From assembly GCA_022818135.1 (NCBI GenBank), contig JAFMSR010000013.1, forward strand, positions 32,222,274-32,286,273: DNA of 64,000 nt, read 5' to 3'. Under the pieces are notes generated by a model. The model saw only the letters and a list, made by a program, of their open reading frames with translations. It ran no database searches and had not been told where the DNA came from. This document shows, piece after piece, positions 42,626 to 64,000 of this stretch. This DNA is from Saxidomus purpurata (taxonomy: Eukaryota; Mollusca; Bivalvia; Venerida; Veneridae). The position numbers and the translations under genes were made by a program. How positions within the stretch are numbered: position 1 is the stretch's first letter; every line of letters starts with the position of its first letter.

Positions 42626-45600
42626 GATTAGGTAGAGTAGTAGAATGTTTCTCTGCATTAACGATTGACCACAATTGGTCAGTTTTTCCTTGATACTGTG
42701 TTTAGAATATTATTAGACATTAATACGGAACAATCCAAAAAAGTTGCAAGAGGATGTTGGACCATACTTAAATGCAAACATTGTAAAACAGGAAACCAAC
42801 ATTATGAAAAATATGTAAGAACATCATGTGAAATAATGATAATTTCTCAAAACAGAACAGGATAAATACATAAGCAAAGGTGATATAATAAAACACTCTA
42901 CTGTTTTTATAGTTACTAAGAGCATCTGGTACTTTTAATTTAAATTCGGGCTTATTTTATGGTGAATGTAGAAACATTCAGTTCATGTAACCGGTGTCAA
43001 AAATTTTCATGTACATTTAACCTTTGGAGCTACAATACAGTATAATTATGCTACTCTTGGTTCATACATAAAACAGTAACTAAAACTGTTTCATTAAAAT
43101 CCAGTCTTGATAGTGATTATATTGGTGCCTGGCTTTATATATGTCAGGATGGGAATTTTGGCAGAATCTGATGGCTGATGTGAATGGATATGATTATATT
43201 TGTACACAAGGTCGGAAAAAATTAGATATTGTGGTTTTTTAACTCTGACAGTTTTACATGTGGAGAAAAAGCAAAATTGTTAATTCTTCTGAATGATGTT
43301 TTACTGTGGTAAGCATCATCTTCGAAAATAAAGAAAACATGTAGACCCATGTTTATTCAATTCTGTGGAAAGACGTTTAGATGTAAAGATATAAAAAAAA
43401 ACAAGTTTTTATTCATGAAGTATGTAAATTAAGGCTATTTGTTAATTCTAAAAGCTCTGTTTTCATGAATTCTGTTCTAACAGATTGGATTTTACCTTAC
43501 ATGAAGTGTGAAAGTTCTAAAAAATTGTGAAAAGGAAGTCTTCATTATAGAGATCGTGTTTTACATCAGAAGACTGCAAAATTTTATTGGCACTAAAATT
43601 TGTTGTACATTGTCTTTGTTGCCCATAGTTGTATGTGTGGAAATTATTCCTCGCTTGAAGGTACAAGAAATATCCGAGCTGCCTGCGGACACTTACTGCT
43701 GTGGAGAAGGTGGTTTGCGGTCTCCAGTCTTACATGTGTTAAGCCAGTCTTTAAAACTATCAATACTATCAGTTAAAACTATTAATTATTAAACACTTCT
43801 CATCAATTAAGCACGCCAAAACACTTTCTTTTAAAAAATTTAGTTGCTATGCAGAGGTGCGGGTAATTCTCGCAAAACTGAATAAGGTACAAAGTCTAGA
43901 AATTTGGGGTCTAGGTGTACTCATACCTATTTATAATTTTCGGCATGTGCTGCAGTGCAGACTTGTTACGAAAGATAAAGAGTGTACTGTAAATTGGATA
44001 ATTTTAGCGTGTTGAAATTTTCACCATTTTTAGTGAATAGACTTACTCGCGAATTTTTAATTCATGAAAGGAGACTGTCAGATGTAATAGTAAATCTATG
44101 TGAAATGAATCTTTAGCAAAACAAATTTTAATAAGCAAAGTGGGAAATCTGCGGAAACAGCAAAACATTAAATCATTGCAAATATTACCCAGTTTACAGT
44201 ATGTAGAAATGTTGTATATTGTTGCTTAGCTAGCAATCTTTTCTGACACAAAAAACGAAGGTGTTCTGATCATTGTGTAATATCAAACAAATATCAACTA
44301 ATTCTACACATTTCTACATAAAGGTTCATTACATTATTTGTATCTAGAAAATATTTATTTATACAAAGGAAAAATAACACATGATAAACATATTACTAAC
44401 TGACAGTATATGGTAGAAAGCTGTATGTTAGTGCATATTTTTGTAGCATTTTTGCTTTTAGTGTTTCTGCAACAACTTTTTGCATGTAAAACAGAGTTCT
44501 TTGTGGTCCTTGCACAGCATTTAAAGTAGTCTTTTATACAGTAGAAATGCTTCTAAGCATTGCTTTAAGTTCTGTATTCCGTTTTTATAAGATTGGGTGA
44601 AATAAGATTGGGTAAAAATAATAGAGAGGTGAAAATAATAGAGAAAATAGAGTTATAGAGAACACTGGGTATTTAGTTATAGATGTAATCCATTTTAATA
44701 AGTGGCAGAGAACCAGTGTCGGACCTAAAAATGATATATGTCATCTATACTAGTATGTTGAGAGACACAAAGTGTCTATGTCAACAACTTTGAAGGATTT
44801 GGCTGTGATGAACAAATCATTTTTTTTATTTGTTACATGGATTTTAAGGGAAACAGTATAGCTATGCTGACCAGATAAACAGAAATACAAAAACTTCTAT
44901 ATCCTATTTCATATATTTAAAAACACTGCCTTGGAAATCGAATTTTTTCTTTAAAGTTTATATATCTATGTCATTTTATATTACTGTGAAGTAACTAGAT
45001 GTTATATTATTGATGAATGTATTGTATGACAAAAGCAGTGTTGTTGTTGTAATGTGTGTTCATGTTTGGTGCACATGTACTCGGGCACCTCTACCTATAT
45101 GCTGCAATGTACCCATATTTTGCATATATATTACCATGTAAACTGCATATTACTTACTATTTATTGATGTGAATCTCTATTTTTTTCTTTTCATTGCAAG
45201 ATTATCTTTCTTTCTGTTTACAACTCCATTGAAATAAATCATAAAAAATGTAATGGAAAGAAATAAGATGCAACTTTGAGATGTGTATATTTTCTGTGGC
45301 TTAAAAGTACAAGTAATTTCAACAATACTACAGACAGTGTTTTCTTTTTTATAAACATGATTTCGAATAAGTTTGAGACAAAAAGCACATATTTTAAGTG
45401 GCAGCTATTATCCATCTTGAAAAATCTCATATTGATATAGAAACAGCTTTTCTTACAAATGAAAGTGAGAAGGGATAGCATTCCTGCCACGAAATTAAAA
45501 TGGTCAACATAGAAAAGTTAAGGTACATTGTAGAAAACATTTTGTCAACATTCATCATAAACTGACACGGGATTCATACAGTGTGGCTTCCAATCTTTGA

Positions 45601-47169
45601 AAAGATCATTACGTACGTGCAGTAATATAATTATTTGAATTTTAACAAATCATTTAGGTAGGAAAAATGAAAGTAGCTTCTTATTTATAATGTATAGGCC
45701 TAGAATTAGGGCTAATTATTTATATGAATTTAGAAGGGAAAGAATTTTTTTATGTGTTCATCTACTTGATTTAATTTTTTACCACCTGTATGTTACTAGA
45801 GTACGATGAGCAACTACCTGGCACATTAATATAAGTATATCGTTCTTGGCTTCCTATAAAAGTTTATTTTTCAAACAAGAAGTTAAAAATAATTCAGTAC
45901 AACATTAAGCACAGTGTACAAATGTATCATTTCAATTTATGGTAATTGTAGCATTCTAAGGATTTTTACGTCTGCTGTAAGTGCATAAGTTAATCATGAC
46001 ATTGTAGTTTTGTGGACTCTAGACATAGATAACATTTGGTGTAGCTGTAGAAATGTATTAAGATAGCAGTTTAAATGCTACCAGAAACCTCTGAAAAAAA
46101 TCATGGTTGTTTCTCGGGGACAATTTTCCTGGATTCTACGCTTTATTAACCACAAATCATACCAGAGATGTAACACATCACATGGGCAGCCAGAATTACC
46201 TCCCGTGATGCAGTGACTATGCTCATAGATTTGAAAGTTTAAGCTTGAGCGTTTGTACAGAATTTTTTTTTCCCAGGCAAGTAGCTTTTTTCTTGCCGTT
46301 TTTTATTTAAAGACTAAAATCCAGTAAACTGTGTCCCCCTGAAGTTTGTGTAAAAGTTTTATGCACAAAAAGTTTCCATAGTAATTAGAATATATCACTA
46401 TTTTTTAGCGTCACTTTGGAAATTAGCTGAAATCATGTATTTGGACTTTATTCAGCACATTAAGGACTGGTCATTGAAATATTGCTAGTAAGAAATTACT
46501 GTGATTTCAAAATCAGTCCTTGATGTTTTCGCAACAGAGCCACGGCGAGAGAGATCCTTTGATGATGTTTCTGTCTTTGATAGAATGATATGGGTTGACT
46601 ACAATTGTGTTTACTAAAGAAGGTTGTATTGGTCATTTGAAAGATAATTTCACAAAGTTTTAGAACATGTCTCTTTTGACATAAGTGAAGGATTATTATA
46701 CAGGAAAGTCAGTGTAGCAGTTTAACACCAGTGTGGAATAAGATGAATTGATACTTGTATGCATCTTTAATGTTACGGAAATGAAGGACTATATGAAAGT
46801 TGATGTGGAGTCCATACTTCAAATGAAGGACAACTTAGTTTTGAGACAGTTAGAAAAGTATATTACCAAAAGCCGCCTGGATGTGTAGCAAGCACAGATA
46901 GTAACGACTGCATTCAAGATGTATAATATTTATTGTGATTTATGTCGTAGGCCTACACGCTGTATTGTTCAATCTACTTTTTTTCAGTATCACATATTGG
47001 GTAGAGAATACATTTGTAATATTAATCTAGAATGTTGTCTTGTTGATTGTATTTGTCTCTCAATTAAAGATCATTAAAGGATTATGTTGTATTCTGATTT
47101 TAGTTTACACATACAGTCAAACATGTAAGCATTGACCTGTGGTAGTGAGACAAGAAAACAATCATTGTT
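42626..47169 (+). other. 14-3-3 downstream region, possible long 3' UTR
   Basis: No coding sequence or repeat was recognised over 4.5 kb. The first AATAAA after the stop is at 42887-42892, and others lie near 43329 and 45235. Low repeat density here, compared with the rest of the window, is consistent with transcribed UTR, but that is inference. Confidence 0.35.
42887..42892 (+). terminator. Candidate 14-3-3 polyadenylation signal (proximal)
   Basis: First AATAAA hexamer, 262 nt after the stop codon. Confidence 0.35.
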
Positions 47170-47700
47170 GACTTGCTTTGAAGTGGCTTTATTCATAGGT
47201 ATTCAGTTGTGCCTCCAAAAGTGGCCTTCAATTTTTGTCATGTCCGGTCTGTAACTTTGTCATGCACTGAGGCATTAGAATAACTTGGCACAAATGTTCA
47301 GCACATGGAGACGATGTGTCGCGTACAACATCAATGTCCCTACCTCAAAGGTCAAGGTCACGCTTGGAGTTTAAAGGTAGTGGAATCCTGTATATATACA
47401 CACATTTCTGTATACATGGTTACTGCCATGCATGGAAGGATTTTAAAATTACATTGCACCATTGTTGAGCACATGGAGACGACATTTCATGTGCAAGTCC
47501 CACATCCTTACCTTGAAGGTCAAGGTCACACTTAGAGGTCTAACATTTTAAAATCCTGTATAATATATGCATAATTATGTTCACTCTCTTACACATTGCA
47601 GGATTTTAAAATGAATTGGAACAATGTGTTGTGCACAAGTACTGGGTCCACACATTGAAGGTCAAGGTCACAGACTGTGAAACAACACAGCTCTTGTTTC
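47170..47700 (-). mobile_element. Reverse copy of the ATGCCCCCG-family repeat
   Basis: Three ~170-bp units with TGTAACTTTGTCATGCACTG, AGCACATGGAGACGA and CTCAAAGGTCAAGGTCACGC, ending in ACAGCTCTTGTTT, the reverse of the ACAAGAGCTGT terminus at 26213. The GGGGGCAT subterminal block is lost. Confidence 0.6.
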
Positions 47701-49017
47701 CTCTATTTTATCAGTAAATGCTGTATGGATTATGGATATAACATATTTCGGATGTAAGGAACAGATGAAAAAGGTCCCCAGGAGTTTGTTATATACATAG
47801 TCTACAGTATTGGTCTTTTCACAGGATGATCCATGTCAAAGGTTTGACTGTATGTGACTGTTTCACATGGCCCTGTTCCCCTACGCGCCTACATTACTTA
47901 AACATAGATGACACATACTGACATCTATTACAGAGAGAAAAAAGTTCAACCGGGTTACGGTTAATATTTATTCAACTAACCCTTACCCTGCTTAATTTTT
48001 AAAATGAACTTGTCCATCTTTCAATTATGACTGTACTATTAGTTGTTTAAAGGTGTGCCCAATGAAAATTTGCTGATCATGGATGTGTAGGCTGATCATG
48101 ATCTGCACTGGTCCCAAAAGCAGAATGATTTGCAATCAGCAGGTTAAGAGTTTAGTACCTAGTAACATTTCATTTACTTGACTGACCAAACTGCGCAAGA
48201 CTGCACAAACCTATGCATATAAAACATGTAGATAATTTTAAGTCTTGCTACATTTACCTAGCCAAGCTTAACATACGGATACACCCTATGTATGATGTAT
48301 TTTTTACACTTCAATAAATTTATATTTGGTGAAAATTTACATATCGCTAAATAGAGAAAGATGATGGTGTAAACATTATTATGGAGTATGAACTTTCAGC
48401 TAAAAGGGAGTGGCTTTTGATGCAGGAAGTCACCTGTTCTTGCACTGAAGTATTAGTACACAGTGAAAGAATACAGTTCTTAACGTTATTTGATAACATC
48501 CTTTACCATTTGCTTAGTTTCATTTTGTTACTCGATGAGTCAGCAGGATATTTAAAGAAAGTTTTCAATCTTTCGATCATGACAGTAGTGTTGAAGTTTC
48601 TTTACATACAGAATATTTCAATCTCAACCAAACATAGGAACCATAATTATTGTCACCGTCTGTTGCATTCAAAATTTTAAATAGGTATACAACCTCTTCC
48701 TTACAAAGTTGTACACGTCCAGGTGAATCATTGTATCATTTAATTTCTCAATGTGCGGATCATTATATTGAGTCACGGTGCACTTTGTAGGAGTGGGGGA
48801 TATGAATAGCCCTTCAGGGGTATAGATATATATATATCAAACTGTTTTAAATCGTTCTGGAACACTTCACTCTACACTGTGTACAGTCACCTTTGTTGCA
48901 GATGTCTAGGAACAGAGAGTACTGCGTGATATTTAATGACATTATTATTGCCAGCCTCCAGCATGAAGTTATTACCTTTTAGAACAAAATCTGGCCCAAG
49001 TAGACAAATACACAGGT
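47701..49017. other. No gene recognised
   Basis: AT-rich DNA. A 99-codon plus-strand ORF at 48381 has no motif and no splice context. Nothing else recognised. Confidence 0.35.
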
Positions 49018-49745
49018 TTTTTAGCTCACCTGGCACAAAGTGCCACAGTGAGCTATTCGGATCATTCTCCATCTGCGGTCCGTCGTCCGTCCATCCACCA
49101 TTTCCTTCAAGCAACATCTCCTGCGAAACCACCTGGCCAATGTTGATGAAACTTTGCAGGGATGTTCTTTGCATGAAGCTCTATCAAAGTTGTTCAAAGA
49201 ATTCCATTCAATGCAGAACTCTGGTTCTTGTGGCAACAAAGGAAAAACTTAAAAATCTTCTTCTGAAACCACAAGGCCTAGAGCTTAGACATTTAGCATG
49301 TGGCATTGTCTAGTGGACCTCTACAAAGATTGTTCAAATTATGACCTCTTTGTCAAAATTGACCCGGCCTGGGGGGTCACTTGGTTTTAAATAGGCTGAT
49401 ATAGGAAAAACTTTAAAAATCATCTTCTCTGAAACAACAAGGCCTAGCGCTTAGATATTTCGCATATAGCATTGTCTAGTGGACCTTTACAAAGATTGTT
49501 CAAATCATGACCCCTGGTCAAATTAACCCTTACCGGGAGAGGGTGAGGTCACATAATTTCACATAGGCCTATATAGGGAAAACTTTTTTAAAAAACACAA
49601 GGCCGACAGGCAGAGAATAGATATTTGGAATGTTATTTAGCATCGTGTAGTGGACCTCTACTCAACTATATTAGAATCATGACCCCTTGTATTATAGCCA
49701 ATGGTAGTCAGGTGAGCAATATAGGGCCTTGATGGCCCTCTTGTT
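49018..49745 (-). mobile_element. Hairpin-ended element, reverse copy
   Basis: Reads TTTTTAGCTCACCTGGCACA at the left and GATGGCCCTCTTGTTACT at the right, the reverse complement of the termini at 17495 and 58660. The interior carries a CCGTCGTCCGTCC block, TTCCATTCAATGCAGAACTC and about two and a half diverged 166-bp units. Both ends are present. Confidence 0.7.
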
Positions 49746-50029
49746 ACTATTGTTTACACGATTCTGCAGATAGAATTATGCTGGAGTGTAATTTATGTCA
49801 CTGGCAGGCTGAGGCCTATTTTAAGAGATAAATTAAAAAAATTGTTTTAGAAATTGACATTTTTAGGTAACTAAAATGAAGTTCTACAGAGACGTTGGGT
49901 TTGACAAATTAGGCACATGCACAAAGTTGAGCAGAACGTATGCCAGTGATTTGTCAATTGTCTGTCCATAAAGTTTTGCTTGATAACCCTCTACAAATCT
50001 CAATTTGCATTCGACATTCATGAAACTTG

Positions 50030-50760
50030 CATATGAGGTTGCCTGCAACCTGCAGATGATATGTATTAATTCTGGTGCGTCACAGTCACTGTGATCTGCG
50101 GTAGCGTTTCCTTGATATCACTATAGGTCACAATTTTAACTTGCTTAGAAGGTTGTCTGCTTGTGCAGATGATCCCTATTGTTTTGGGGGTCAGTGGGTC
50201 AAATTTAAAGGTCACAGTGACCTCCCTTAGATTTTCCTTGATAACCCTCTTGAGGAACAATTTTCATTCAACTTCAATCAAACTTTCTCAGAAGGTTGTC
50301 TGTAACCTGTAGATGATCAATATTGTTTTTGAGGTCAAGGTCACAGGGACCCTAACTTTGATAATCTTTTCCACTCAGTATCTTTAACCCACAGTCTTCA
50401 AACTTCATAGGATGGGGATGGCTGTCTTACTAAATAGACAATCCCTGTTTCTGGGGTCAGTTGGTTAAAGGTTACAATGACCTGAACTTCGAAAATCTTT
50501 TCCACACAATCTCTTGAAATATACATTACTCAGTCTTCAAACTTCATAGGACGATTGGCCTTACTGAGTAGACAATACCTACTGTTTTAGGTCAGTGGTT
50601 CAAAGGTCACAGTGGCCTACATTAGCTTTTCCTTGATAATACTCTACAGGTCACCATTTTCATTTGTCTTCCATGCAACTTGCTCAGAAGGTTGCATGCA
50701 ACCTGTAGATGATCCCTAATGTTTTGGGGGTCAGGTAACTTAAAAATCTGCGCATGAGCA
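50030..50760 (-). repeat. Diverged tandem repeat with nuclear-receptor-like motifs
   Basis: Four to five units of roughly 130-180 bp with TTCCTTGATAACCCTCT, CAGAAGGTTG.CTG.AACCTG and AGATGATC..TA.TGTTTT. One unit has a perfect AGGTCACAGTGACCT palindrome at 50209-50223. The units are too diverged to be recent. Confidence 0.6.
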
Positions 50761-51049
50761 ACACATCTGATTTTAGACAAAATGAAATTCTTTAAACTAA
50801 AGAATTCCCCCAAGTGGCTGGTTATCAGACAAGGCAAAGATGTTTTAACTTGAGGACATCAATGTGACCATTTGGTGATGATTCGATATGGAATATATTA
50901 AGAGAACAGAAAACTTCAGGAATGTCACTGGCCTTACACAGGTAGATCCAATGACATGTCCCATCTACAGAATATGCATAAAAGGAAGCCTTAAGTTTCT
51001 TTTTAACAGAAAAAATTATTTAAATGTGATTTAAACATATCTGTAATGT

Positions 51050-51690
51050 TAAGCTCACCTGTCAATAATTTGCTTCAAACAACAACTGGGCCAATATTGA
51101 CAAACAGAAAAATTGTTCAGAGAATTCCATTCCAACAGAATGGCAACAAATTTACAATAATATAAAACTTTGAAAATCTCTGAAATCACAAGGCCTAAGT
51201 CTAGATATTTAGCATGTAGCATTGATTAGTGGATTTCTACCAAGGTTGTTAAATTATGACCTCCAGTCAAAACTGACTTGGCCCAGGGTGTCACTAGATT
51301 TTACTCAGACTTATATATGAATCTGCTCTGAAACCACAAGGCCTAGAGCTTAGATATTTAGCATGTAGCATTGCACATTTTTCCAATCAATTTTCATATT
51401 TGCTCAAATGGTTGCCTGCAACCTGCTAATGATTCGTATTGAAATTGAGCCACACTCGGAAAACTAACTGTGCTACAGCCAATTTTTGTAAAACATTTAA
51501 CCCTCTACAAGTCACATTTTCCAATGCACTTTTACAAAATTCGCCCTCAATCTGTAGATGATCTGTACTGAAAATGTGCCACACTAAGCAAAAACCAACC
51601 ATGCTACAGCTGATTATTGTAAAACCTCCGTAACTGTCTACAGGTCACATTTTCCATTGGATCTTCACAAAAACTGCTCAGGTTACCAGA
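51050..51690 (-). repeat. Degraded repeat fragments
   Basis: AAGCTCACCTGTCAATAA at 51051 and CCACAAGGCCTAGAGCTTAG at 51334 are pieces of the hairpin-ended family; 51390-51680 holds two ~130-bp units (GCCACACT..AAAAC, GCTACAGC..A.TTTTTGTAAAAC). A decayed tRNA-like B box (GGGTTTGAGCCC) is at 51727. Confidence 0.5.
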
Positions 51691-51699
51691 CTTGAAACC

Positions 51700-52285
51700 A
51701 CTTAACCCCTCACTGACAGGGTCATGGGTTTGAGCCCTACTACCAAGATGAATCTTTAAAAGTCAAATCATTTCACATTATGTAGTAGTAAATATTCTCA
51801 TAATATAGAACATTATTGCCTTCTCATTTTTTAGCATTGACTATTGACTGCTGAACATGTTTTTTGGGTTCAGTTTTAAACCACTCTAGCCTAAAGCATT
51901 TGTGGGCAAAGCCTGTGTGTCAGAACTCCAAACCACTGTTTATTACATGTAGTTGATTAACAATGATGAAAGGATATTATTTTACTTACTTTACTCCGGT
52001 GCTGGCAATAGAAAGGTCGCTTCTGCCATTACTAATGTATAAATTGTTGGATCATTTAGAAATCAATTTCGCCCGATACTGGCAGATTACAATGTTTTAT
52101 TTCATTATACATGTATGTACAGGATATTTACAAGAAGTATAAAACATAACAATGATTTACAATTTCAATCACTCAAGATCTTGAAAACTAAAAGTCAAAA
52201 TAAAGATTTATTAAAGTCATTTAAAAGGACATGCATGCAATATCCATTAGACAGAAATGAAATAATCCAGAGAGCATTTTTTTAT
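51700..52285. other. No gene recognised
   Basis: Apart from the SINE-like B box near 51727, this is unremarkable AT-rich DNA. Confidence 0.35.
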
Positions 52286-52565
52286 GGGAGACACTCAAAA
52301 TCCCCTTTGGTCATAATCCCCTTGGTCCAAAAATGGCATAGTAGTCATAATCCCCTCGACTGATTTTACATTTTAATTTCAATAATTTTTTTTTTTTTTC
52401 CATCATTCACTATTGTAAAGTTAAACTAGAGACAAATAAAACATTCAGTAAATTTTTTTATTCAATATATGCTTTTCCACTTGTAAAATTCATTGAGGGG
52501 ATTATGACTACTATGCCATTTTTGGACCAAGGGGATTATGACCAAGGGGATTTTGAAGTACACTC
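52286..52565. mobile_element. MITE with long CCCCTTGGTC TIRs, copy 2
   Basis: 280 bp. Inverted repeats of about 70 bp start GGGAGACACTCAAAATCCCC and, reversed, GAGTGTACTTCAAAATCCCC; each arm also has ATAATCCCCTTGGTCC and AAAATGGCATAGTAGTCATA. Flanked by 8-bp TTTTTTAT direct repeats (52278-52285 and 52566-52573). This copy has fuller TIRs than the one at 37413. Confidence 0.8.
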
Positions 52566-53009
52566 TTTTTTATAGGTAAAAAACAAATTACTACTTAAAT
52601 CTATTGCCTGACTTTGGCATATTAAAAGCAGAAGACAATAATTTGATCTTAGAAGTTTTGTAACTCATGAAATTTCTATTTTACTTACACAAAGTATGAC
52701 TAGTCAGTTAGTTTAGCAAAACCTACTTCTAGAAATCTTTATTTGCCATCCTAGTAGACTGCTGAAGACATGCTACACAAACTCAATCTAAGATACTGTA
52801 AGTTTTGTGGCAAACTGTAAATGCTAAATATTGCAGATTATTTTTCAGCAAGTTGCATCTGAATTTTGTTAAGTATGCTTAAGGCTAAAAATGGTTCTTC
52901 TAGGAGCTTAAAACACATATTTTATTTCTACACAAAAGTACTTGTCCTAAATATCTACTGAAAATAACTGTAGCATTAAAACTCTCTCTCTAAAATCAAC
53001 ACAACACAA
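52566..53009 (-). other. SPC25 3' flank
   Basis: A minus-strand AATAAA lies at 52921-52926, 84 nt past the SPC25 stop, and is the likely polyadenylation signal. Nothing else recognised. Confidence 0.45.
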
Positions 53010-62334
<9,325 letters not shown>

Positions 62335-62620
62335 CTTTACCTGAAATGTAACATCGCTCATATTAATATAATGGTTGTATTTGCCATTTCACTCACCCTG
62401 GTTTTTGCCAAGAGCTGCTGAAGTTTACATTAAATTTGGTAATATTTGCAGTAATTTCATACTTGCAAATTTCCTACTTCACTTATTTAAAAATCTTGCT
62501 AAAGAATCATTTCACATAGATTTACTATTACAGATCATCTGAATGTGAAATCTCCCATTTCTTCCTCACTTCAAACAATGGTGAATTGTATTACCAGAAA
62601 ATAGAATTCAGTACAGGTCC
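62335..62620. other. SPC25 upstream region
   Basis: Promoter and 5' UTR by position. A CAG at 62341 could be the acceptor of a 5' UTR intron. No core promoter motif is certain. Confidence 0.3.
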
Positions 62621-63340
62621 ACCTGCCAATGCTAGAAGCCATATAATTTGCTATCTGGGCCTTGTGGTCTAAGATGAATGATTAGATTTTTAATTATTGG
62701 AGTGAACCAAGTGAGCCACAGGGCAGGGTCAATTTTGAACGGGGGATCATGAGTTGAACAATCTTGGTAGAGGATCATTAGGGCATTAGGCATTGTGGTT
62801 TGAGTCAAGAAGACTTTTAAAAATTTTAAAGTACAAAAAAAAGGCCTGAAAGCAAGTGACCCCTTGGCAGGGTCAACTTTGACTCAATGTTCATATTTGA
62901 AAAAGCTAGGTAGAGGATCACTAGTCTACACAATGATCGTCTCAATATGAACATTTTGTGGTGAGTTATTCTGAAATCCTTCAAGGGGTTCAAGAGATGT
63001 GGAGTGGACATGAAATATAGTCATATGACCTTTGATCTCTCATTGTGACCTTGACCTTAAACCAAGGTGGTTGCAACATGTGCTCTGCACTCGTTCAATA
63101 TGATGAACATTTGTGGCGAGTTATTCTAAAATCCTTCAAGGGTTCAAGAGATATGGAGCGGACACAAAATATAGTCATATGACCTTTGATCTCTTATTGT
63201 GACCTTGACCTTGAACCAAGGTTTTGTAACATGCGCTCTCCAGTCTGCACATCAACTCAATATGGTGAACATTTGTGGTGAGTTATTTTAAAATCCTTCA
63301 AGGGGGTCAAGAGATATGGAGTGGACACTTTTGAAAAAAA
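62620..63340. repeat. Two degraded repeat families
   Basis: 62620-62900 has diverged pieces of the GGGGTCA/GTAGAGG unit. 62940-63330 has two to three ~155-bp units with GAGTTATTCTAAAATCCTTC, AAGAGATATGGAGCGGACAC, CATATGACCTTTGATCTC and ATTGTGACCTTGACCTT, related to the 146-bp array at 18512. Confidence 0.6.
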
Positions 63341-64000
63341 AAATTTTGAAAAAAAAAAAAGGACAACTAACCAAAAAAAGGTCCCCATTATATGGGAGGA
63401 AAATATGTGAATTTATATTAACTAATCGCTAGTTTTTGAGAAAACTCTAACCAACTTTGAGAGTTGTAACTTAGCAACCATTAATCTTATCAGGTAAGTT
63501 CACACATCCTTGGGCAGCTTAATCTTTCTGCTAAACAATACATCACAGGAAAATTGTTATAAAAACACACATGTCATGAAAGTGTGTCCATTGTGTGAAT
63601 TTGCAATTTGCAGTGAAATTTTTACAATTTATGAAAGTCAATGCTTTATTAATGATATTATTTTGAACACAGCTTTGCAAGTTGCATATGGATGGAAAGA
63701 AAAATCAACTAGCTTTCTTAACAAGTAAAATATTCTTGTAGGGTGAAAAGAAGAATTTTATGTTGAAAGTTACATCAAATTTAAACTGGTTTGTTAGTCA
63801 GTGGTGGTTACTAAATTAAGATTACTTCTTTTCTTTCTTTCTATCTGTATGAATATTGTACTGATTTGAACTAAAGTTGTTGTTCAACAATAATTTTAAA
63901 AGCCGAGTAACACCCAATGGGTCCCATTGACCGAATAATTAATTATTGGTAAATGTATCATGACATATGAACTGAAGCCAAGAATATCTGTAATCAACAT
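63341..64000. other. No gene recognised
   Basis: AT-rich DNA after two poly(A) runs; nothing recognised up to the window end. Confidence 0.35.

Noticed and set aside
43508..43792. 94-codon ORF downstream of 14-3-3
   Set aside because: No homology or splice context seen; more likely 3' UTR or intergenic DNA.
48887..49313. ORFs of 72-125 codons on both strands
   Set aside because: They lie in the reversed hairpin-ended repeat at 49018-49745 and share text with other copies.

Overview
This is nuclear DNA from an animal, most likely a bivalve mollusc. It is AT-rich, its genes are split by many GT-AG introns, and its intergenic and intronic DNA is packed with short tandemly arrayed repeat families. 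Three conserved animal genes were rebuilt exon by exon from frame, splice sites and remembered family similarity. No database search was possible, so the species is not named.

Layout. 1-3180: dispersed tandem-repeat families. 3792-4112 (+): a small intron-less ORF that looks like a stand-alone PH domain, with a CRE-like site upstream. 8349-30793 (-): a complete 22-exon CFAP69 gene (931 residues predicted), an armadillo-type ciliary and flagellar protein. 32702-33440 (+): a frameshifted C2H2 zinc-finger pseudogene, followed by a minus-strand LINE reverse-transcriptase remnant (about 33700-34200). 35169-42625 (+): a complete two-coding-exon 14-3-3 gene (251 residues). Its 6.7-kb intron holds TIR elements, a long inverted repeat, a SINE and a minus-strand hAT/ZNF862-like remnant. 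42626-52920: no recognised gene; possible long 14-3-3 3' UTR, then repeats. 53010-62334 (-): a complete six-exon SPC25 gene (233 residues), the Ndc80-complex kinetochore subunit. Its introns hold a 76-bp satellite, a 22-bp minisatellite with 88-bp higher-order structure, a homopolymer block that is probably an assembly error, and a 166-bp repeat array.

The three main genes have unrelated jobs (axoneme, phosphoserine signalling, chromosome segregation) and there is no operon-like linkage. CFAP69 and 14-3-3 are divergently oriented with about 4.4 kb between their start codons, partly filled by mobile-element debris.

The most unusual material is in the non-coding DNA: several non-autonomous repeat families with a terminal hairpin, subterminal inverted repeats and a 150-185 bp tandem core (Helentron-like architecture); repeat units that carry nuclear-receptor half-sites, including one perfect oestrogen-response-element palindrome; a short tandem duplication that repeats the 3' end and splice donor of CFAP69 exon 17; and an SPC25 gene in which every intron is phase 1, so every internal exon is frame-neutral. 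I found no convincing evidence of a wholly new multi-gene system.
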